NCBI RefSeq assembly: GCF_000332995.1
Contig: NZ_BANS01000045.1
Span: 1-36,950, forward strand
From: Gordonia amicalis NBRC 100051 = JCM 11271
GTDB taxonomy: Bacteria; Actinomycetota; Actinomycetes; Mycobacteriales; Mycobacteriaceae
Direction of reading: 5' to 3'
DNA length: 36,950 nucleotides
Shown: positions 31,966 through 36,950 of the stretch, in pieces
How the letters are laid out: the number at the start of each line of letters is the position of its first letter
Numbering within the stretch: position 1 is the first letter of the stretch
Translations under genes and position numbers: made by a program
The notes under the pieces: model-generated
Databases searched by the model: none
What the model saw: the letters and a program-made list of their open reading frames with translations, nothing else
What the model was told of the DNA's origin: nothing

Positions 31966-34720
31966 ATGAGCGCCGATCCGTTCGGCACCGCCGCGCTGCG
32001 GTCGTCGACGCTCGACGGGTGGGTGGCCTCGCCGACACGCCTCGCCGAGGATGCCGCCGCCGAAGCTGATCTGGTGACGGTCGGATACCGCGACCGTCTG
32101 CTCACCGAACTGGCGGCCAACGCCGCCGACGCCGCGGCTGCGGCGGGGATTGCCGGCGAGCTCTCGATCTGGGTGGATGGTGACGAGCTGCATGTCGCGA
32201 ACACCGGTGAGCCACTGACTGTCGAGGGCGTCCGGTCGCTCGCCGCGCTGCGGGTGTCGGCGAAGACACCCACCGGCGGTCAGATCGGACGGTTCGGCGT
32301 CGGATTCACCGCCACCGCAACGGTCGCGGACCGTGTCGAGGTCCGCTCGCGCACCGGATCGATCGTCTTCGACCGTGCCCAGACCGTGGAAGCCGTTCGG
32401 GAAGCCGGGCTTTCGGTTGACACCGTTCCGGTCCTGCGGCTCGTGTGGCCGTCGAAGGTCGAACCCGCGGAGGGTTTCGACACCGAGGTGGTCCTGAGCC
32501 TGCGTGAGCCCTCCGGTCCGCTGATCGAGGCGATGCTGGCCCAGGCCCCCGATCTCGTGGTCGAACTTGCTGCACTGCAACGGATCACCGTCGGCGGTGT
32601 GGAGATCGAGGCCGAGCGGTCCGCCGGGCCAGAGGTCGACGACGACGAGGCCTCGTCGGCGATCGTCACGGTGTCCGTGAGCGGCGCCGGGTCGTCGTCG
32701 ACGCAGCGCTGGCTGGAGGTCACGCGTGGCGGTACACGCTGGCTCGTCGATGCCGACGGTGGTCGCACACCCGATCACGATGTCCTGCGCGCACCCACGC
32801 CCACCGACATCGAACTGAGCCTGCCGTGTCGGTGTATCACCGACCTCGCGCTCACCCCGGACCGTCGGCACCTGCACCCCCGGGCCGAGATCCGTGACGC
32901 CGCAGCCGGTTACGTCGACCTGCTGCTACTCCTCGACCCGGTGCGTCGACTGCAACTCGTCCCGGAACTGCACCTCGCCCGGAATCGCGACGACGTCAGG
33001 CTGATCGAGGCGGTGCGTGAGCAGCTCCGCGACACGGCGTGGTTGCCGGGTGCCGACGGCGAGGCGTTGTTGCCGTCGCGTTCCGTCGTCCTCATCGGGC
33101 TCACCGATCGCCTGGCCGAGATCCTCGCTGAACACTTCGCCGACCTCGTGCATCCCGACATCTCTTTCGCGCAACACCTTCCGACGATGGGTCGGCTGGG
33201 GGTCGAGGAGTTGGGGCTGGCGGCGCTGGCCGAGCGACTTGGCGGACTGCAGCATGAACCGTCCTGGTGGCACGACCTGTACGAGGCGCTCGCGCCGCTC
33301 GTGTCCACGGGACGCGAGGTCGAGGAACTGGGCGCGCTGCCGATTCCGCGGTCGGACGGCCGGATGTCGGTCGGGGTTCGCGGCCTGTTCGTCAGCGATC
33401 GCATCGCGACCCCGATGCGGTGGATTCCCACCGTCCACCCCGACGCCCGCCACTCGCTGCTGGAACGTCTGGGCGTGCAGGAACTTTCCGTCACCGATGC
33501 GCTGGCCGACCCGGCACTGCGGGTGCTGATCGAGGACTTCGACCCCGAGAGTGCCGGTGACGACGGGTTGGCCGCCGAGATCTGTGCGGTACTGCGCGCC
33601 GACCCGGACGCGGCGGTACCGACGTGGCTGGCCACGCTGCCGCTGCTCGACACGGACGGCGAACTCCGTCCCGCCGATGAACTCCTGCTTCCCGACAGTC
33701 CGCTCCTCTCGGTCCTCGTCGACGATCATCCGTTCGGCGTCGTCGACGACGAGGTCGTCTCCGAGTGTGGCGCAGGCGAACTGCGACGCCTGGGCGTCGG
33801 CTGGGGTTTCCTCACGGTCGACGACGAGCTGCCGGTCGCTCCCGACCACGACCTCCCCGACGAGGAGGACTGGTGGGACACGCTGCCCGACGCGCCCGAA
33901 AGGCTCGCCGCGGTACGCGATCTCGACCTGATCGACGACCGGTCCTGGTCCGAGGCGCTGACCATGATGGCGACCGACGAGGACATCGCGCCGCTGCTCG
34001 CCGACCGGGACGGGTACACCTCCTGGTGGTTGCGTCGGCACGCCGAGGTCGACGGGTTGCTGCTGGGGGAGTACCGCGCACCGTCGGACGAGATCCTCGC
34101 CGGGATCATCGACCCCCTCGACCATCCGCACGCCGACGCGCTGGTCGGTGCGCTCGCACGCCTGGAACCCGACACCGCCGTCGATGCCGACCTCCTGCTG
34201 ACCCGCCTCGGCGATCCGGAGCGGGACATCTCCGCCGGTGCCGCGGTGATGGTGCACGCCGCCGTGGTCGCGGCGTGCCGTCGCGGCGTCATCGATCCCG
34301 CGGATGTCGAGGTGCCCGAACGGGTTCGGACGATCGCCGGCATCGTCACCGAACGCGCGGTCGTCGTCGACCAGCCGTGGTTCCTGCAGGCCGTGCCGGA
34401 CCCTGGAGGCGGCTCTCGCCGGACCGACGATCACTCCCGCCGACGCCGAGGTCCTGGCGACGCTGCTCGACCTGCCGCTCGGTTCCGAGGAGTACACCGC
34501 GACCGTCCGCGACCCCGGCGACACCGCGACCTGGGCCCACCCCGAGGCGGTGCGTTTCGGTGCCGAACGCGGGGTCGAGGTGCCGCGTGGCCAGGTGCGG
34601 TTGCATGACGAGTTGTGGATCTCGTTGCGCTCTGCGGATTCCCGGCGGGACATCCGCGTGCGATGGTGGGTCGAGGACGGGGTGACGCACCTCGAGCTCC
34701 GCGCCACCTCCACGTCCTGA
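31966..34720 (+). pseudogene. Sacsin-N-terminal-like GHKL ATPase, frameshifted near its end
   Basis: Large protein with an N-terminal HSP90/GHKL ATPase fold. N-box ELAANAADAAAAAG (E48, N52, D55), a degenerate G1 region (HVANTGEPL, 77-84) and G2 GGQIGRFGVGF (104-114). The rest (about 130-917) is long, acidic and Leu-rich with no recognised domain. Frame 1 runs from ATG 31966 and loses sense after WFLQAVPD; the coding pattern continues one base on, with LEAALAGPTITPADAEVLAT through VTHLELRATSTS to a stop at 34720. One extra C in the CCC run at 34401-34403 explains it (GAC CTG GAG restores the frame). Frame 1 alone ends at 34608 with Arg/Gly-rich non-native sequence. The joined length is about 917 aa. 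It is a true mutation or a sequencing error. It follows DUF3027 and is probably co-transcribed. Confidence 0.82.
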
Positions 34721-34722
34721 AG

Positions 34723-34753
34723 GCGGACTGACTTCGATCAGGATTCAGTCTGC
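34723..34753 (+). terminator. Hairpin directly after the sacsin-like gene
   Basis: GCGGACTGA (34723-34731) pairs with TCAGTCTGC (34745-34753), all positions including one G-U, with a 13-nt loop. It starts 2 nt after the stop codon; no T-tract. Confidence 0.5.
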
Positions 34754-34792
34754 GAGCGGCGCAATCAGATTCGCTTCCTGATACGCAACCCG

Positions 34793-34834
34793 CCCTGCGG
34801 TGCGAGAAGCGACAGCGACGAGCCTCGAAGGGCT
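34793..34834 (-). repeat. Dispersed 42-bp repeat, copy 2 (inverted)
   Basis: The reverse complement matches 24532-24573 at 39 of 42 positions. Confidence 0.8.
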
Positions 34835-34901
34835 GTGACGCGGCCTCGCGACGCAATCTCTGGTGCAACGGCGCGCGAATGCGCGGCGGGCTGGGTTCTG
34901 G

Positions 34902-34983
34902 TGAATATCTCGTCCCCATGAGCACCGTCCGAGGGCAATCTGCCCTTGAGTACTCATGAGGTGGACGCGATCTTCTGCCGTGC
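34902..34983 (+). repeat. Dispersed nested palindromic element, copy B
   Basis: Outer arms GAATATCTCGTCCCCATGAG (34903-34922) and CTCATGAGGTGGACGCGATC (34953-34972), pairing imperfectly; inner hairpin GGGCA (34933-34937), loop ATC, TGCCC (34941-34945). It aligns with the reverse complement of copy A at 6556-6634 over its length; the segment TCTCGTCCCC-TGAGCAC and CCGAGGGCA are the best conserved parts. Confidence 0.75.
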
Positions 34984-35066
34984 AACGACATTGCCGGTCC
35001 GGCGGTCGCCGGCGGTCGACTGGGGAGGCAACGGACGCTCGGACCGGACGGTCGCTGTAGCTGTAC

Positions 35067-35645
35067 CTACCCCGCGTCGATCCCCGCGGTGAGGATGCTC
35101 GCGAGCTGGCGGTATGCGGCGGCGTCGTCGAGGCCGGTGGCGGCCCAGACCTCGCGGCGCTGGATGCGACTCATCATCGAGGCGGCGAGGTCGGCGGCGA
35201 AGGCGGCGTCGATGTTGCGGAAGTCGCCCGCGGCGACACCGTCGGCGATCAGCTTCTGTACCCGGGTCGCGGCCGCGGCGGTGTTGAGTTCGTAGAGCGA
35301 GCGGGTCGGGGTGAAGGCGTCGAGGTCGCGCATGAACGCCTCCGACGCCGGTGACAGCGCCTCACCGACGGCGACCAGGTATGCGATGACCCGCTCGCGT
35401 GGGCTGTTCGACGCCGCGACCCTCGCCTCGACCTGCTCGGTCGCGGTACGGAAGAAGTGGGTGACGGTTGCCGTGACCAGCTGTTCCTTGCTCGCCGCGA
35501 GGGTGTAGAGCGTCGACTTGGAGCACCGGAGCTCGGCGGCGATGTCGGCGATGGACAGGTGGGCGAAACCGTCGCGCAGGATCAGCTCGAGCAGGGCGTC
35601 GAACAGGGCGGCACGACGCCGCGTCGCGAACCCCTCGCGTGGCAT
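35067..35645 (-). CDS. TetR/AcrR-family regulator
   Basis: 192-aa repressor. N-terminal helix-turn-helix: RRAALFDALLELILRDGFAHLSIADIAAELRCSKSTLYTLAASKEQL, split here as helix 1, the SIADIAAEL support helix (about 31-39) and the KSTLYTL recognition helix. The C-terminal ligand-binding domain is variable. The start at 35645 has GGGAGGAGGAG 6 nt upstream; a 20-codon longer reading is rejected. It is divergent from the acyl-CoA dehydrogenase, with an inverted repeat between them, and so probably controls it, perhaps in response to an acyl-CoA. Confidence 0.92.
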   Translation of the reverse strand: MPREGFATRRRAALFDALLELILRDGFAHLSIADIAAELRCSKSTLYTLAASKEQLVTATVTHFFRTATEQVEARVAASNSPRERVIAYLVAVGEALSPASEAFMRDLDAFTPTRSLYELNTAAAATRVQKLIADGVAAGDFRNIDAAFAADLAASMMSRIQRREVWAATGLDDAAAYRQLASILTAGIDAG

Positions 35646-35692
35646 ACGACTCCTCCTCCCGACTGCGTCGGCTGTACCTGCCGCTCCCGGAA

Positions 35693-35720
35693 TAGTACTG
35701 TGCAAAGGACTGGAGTACTA
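35693..35720. promoter_or_regulatory. Candidate TetR operator between tetR and the acyl-CoA dehydrogenase
   Basis: Perfect 7-bp inverted repeat TAGTACT (35693-35699), 14-nt spacer, AGTACTA (35714-35720), between the divergent start codons at 35645 and 35757. Confidence 0.55.
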
Positions 35721-35756
35721 GTTTGATTACCTGAGCTCTCTGACATGGAGGTACCG

Positions 35757-36896
<1,140 letters not shown>

Positions 36897-36915
36897 CGTC
36901 TCGGCGAACCCCGAC

Positions 36916-36938
36916 GCCGGTTGAGCCGACACCGAGCG
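36916..36938 (-). repeat. Inverted copy of the 9101-9123 repeat
   Basis: 23 bp whose reverse complement is identical to 9101-9123; it lies 19 bp after the acyl-CoA dehydrogenase stop. Confidence 0.75.
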
Positions 36939-36950
36939 GACCCACCCCCG

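Larger units (their letters stand above)
34721..35066. other. Non-coding region between the ATPase and tetR genes
   Basis: 346 bp without a credible gene. It contains a terminator-like hairpin (34723-34753), the second copy of the 42-bp repeat (34793-34834) and copy B of the nested palindromic element (34902-34983). Confidence 0.7.

Overview
The window is high-GC chromosomal DNA from an actinobacterium of the mycolic-acid group (Mycobacteriales), most likely Gordonia or a close relative. The reasons are the codon bias, frequent GTG starts, a secreted Rpf with a c-di-AMP-type leader, an XPB-type helicase, and a gene order that, as I remember it, follows Mycobacterium tuberculosis Rv0858c-Rv0877: dapC, XPB helicase, helicase-associated protein, small protein, moaC, mog, moaE, rpfA, moaD, moaA, small membrane protein, cspB, DUF2771, MFS, DUF3027. 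The genus is inferred.

Layout. 1-9.0 kb: a dapC-like aminotransferase (-), then a lipoprotein and a transmembrane Ser/Thr kinase (+) that share the same eight-cysteine extracytoplasmic domain. Next come the XPB helicase, an MpaB-type (DUF2236) protein and the helicase-associated protein (all -). 9.1-17.9 kb: an allantoin/ureide locus. It has allantoinase (-) divergent from an NCS1 permease and a hydantoin/allantoin-racemase-like protein (+). These are followed by a nonsense-interrupted TIGR03086 gene, an alpha/beta hydrolase, ureidoglycine aminohydrolase and a citrate-lyase-like protein (-), and an IclR regulator (+). Both divergent control regions carry copies of a TTCC-N7-GGAA-like palindrome, which suggests a single IclR regulon. 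17.9-22.7 kb: two tandem receptor kinases (-), each with a kinase domain, a Pro-rich linker, one membrane helix and a seven-repeat extracytoplasmic RCC1-like propeller with one Cys pair per blade.

22.8-27.9 kb: molybdenum cofactor genes in two convergent groups (small protein-moaC-mog-moaE on +; membrane protein-flavin reductase-moaA-moaD on -). rpfA lies between them behind a long leader with a perfect CRP-type palindrome and a c-di-AMP riboswitch. 28-35 kb: a long cold-shock protein (+), a DUF2771 protein translationally coupled to an MFS protein (-), DUF3027 (+), and a large sacsin-N-terminal-like GHKL ATPase (+) broken by a 1-nt frameshift near its end. 35-37 kb: a TetR regulator divergent from an acyl-CoA dehydrogenase.

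The allantoin block plus the two RCC1 kinases (about 9.1-22.7 kb) sits exactly between the counterparts of Rv0862c and Rv0863, so it looks like an accessory insertion into a conserved backbone. Three families of short dispersed repeats each occur as an inverted pair in the window. I saw no tRNA, rRNA, CRISPR array, transposase or phage gene. All family assignments come from reading sequence and memory; no searches were run.
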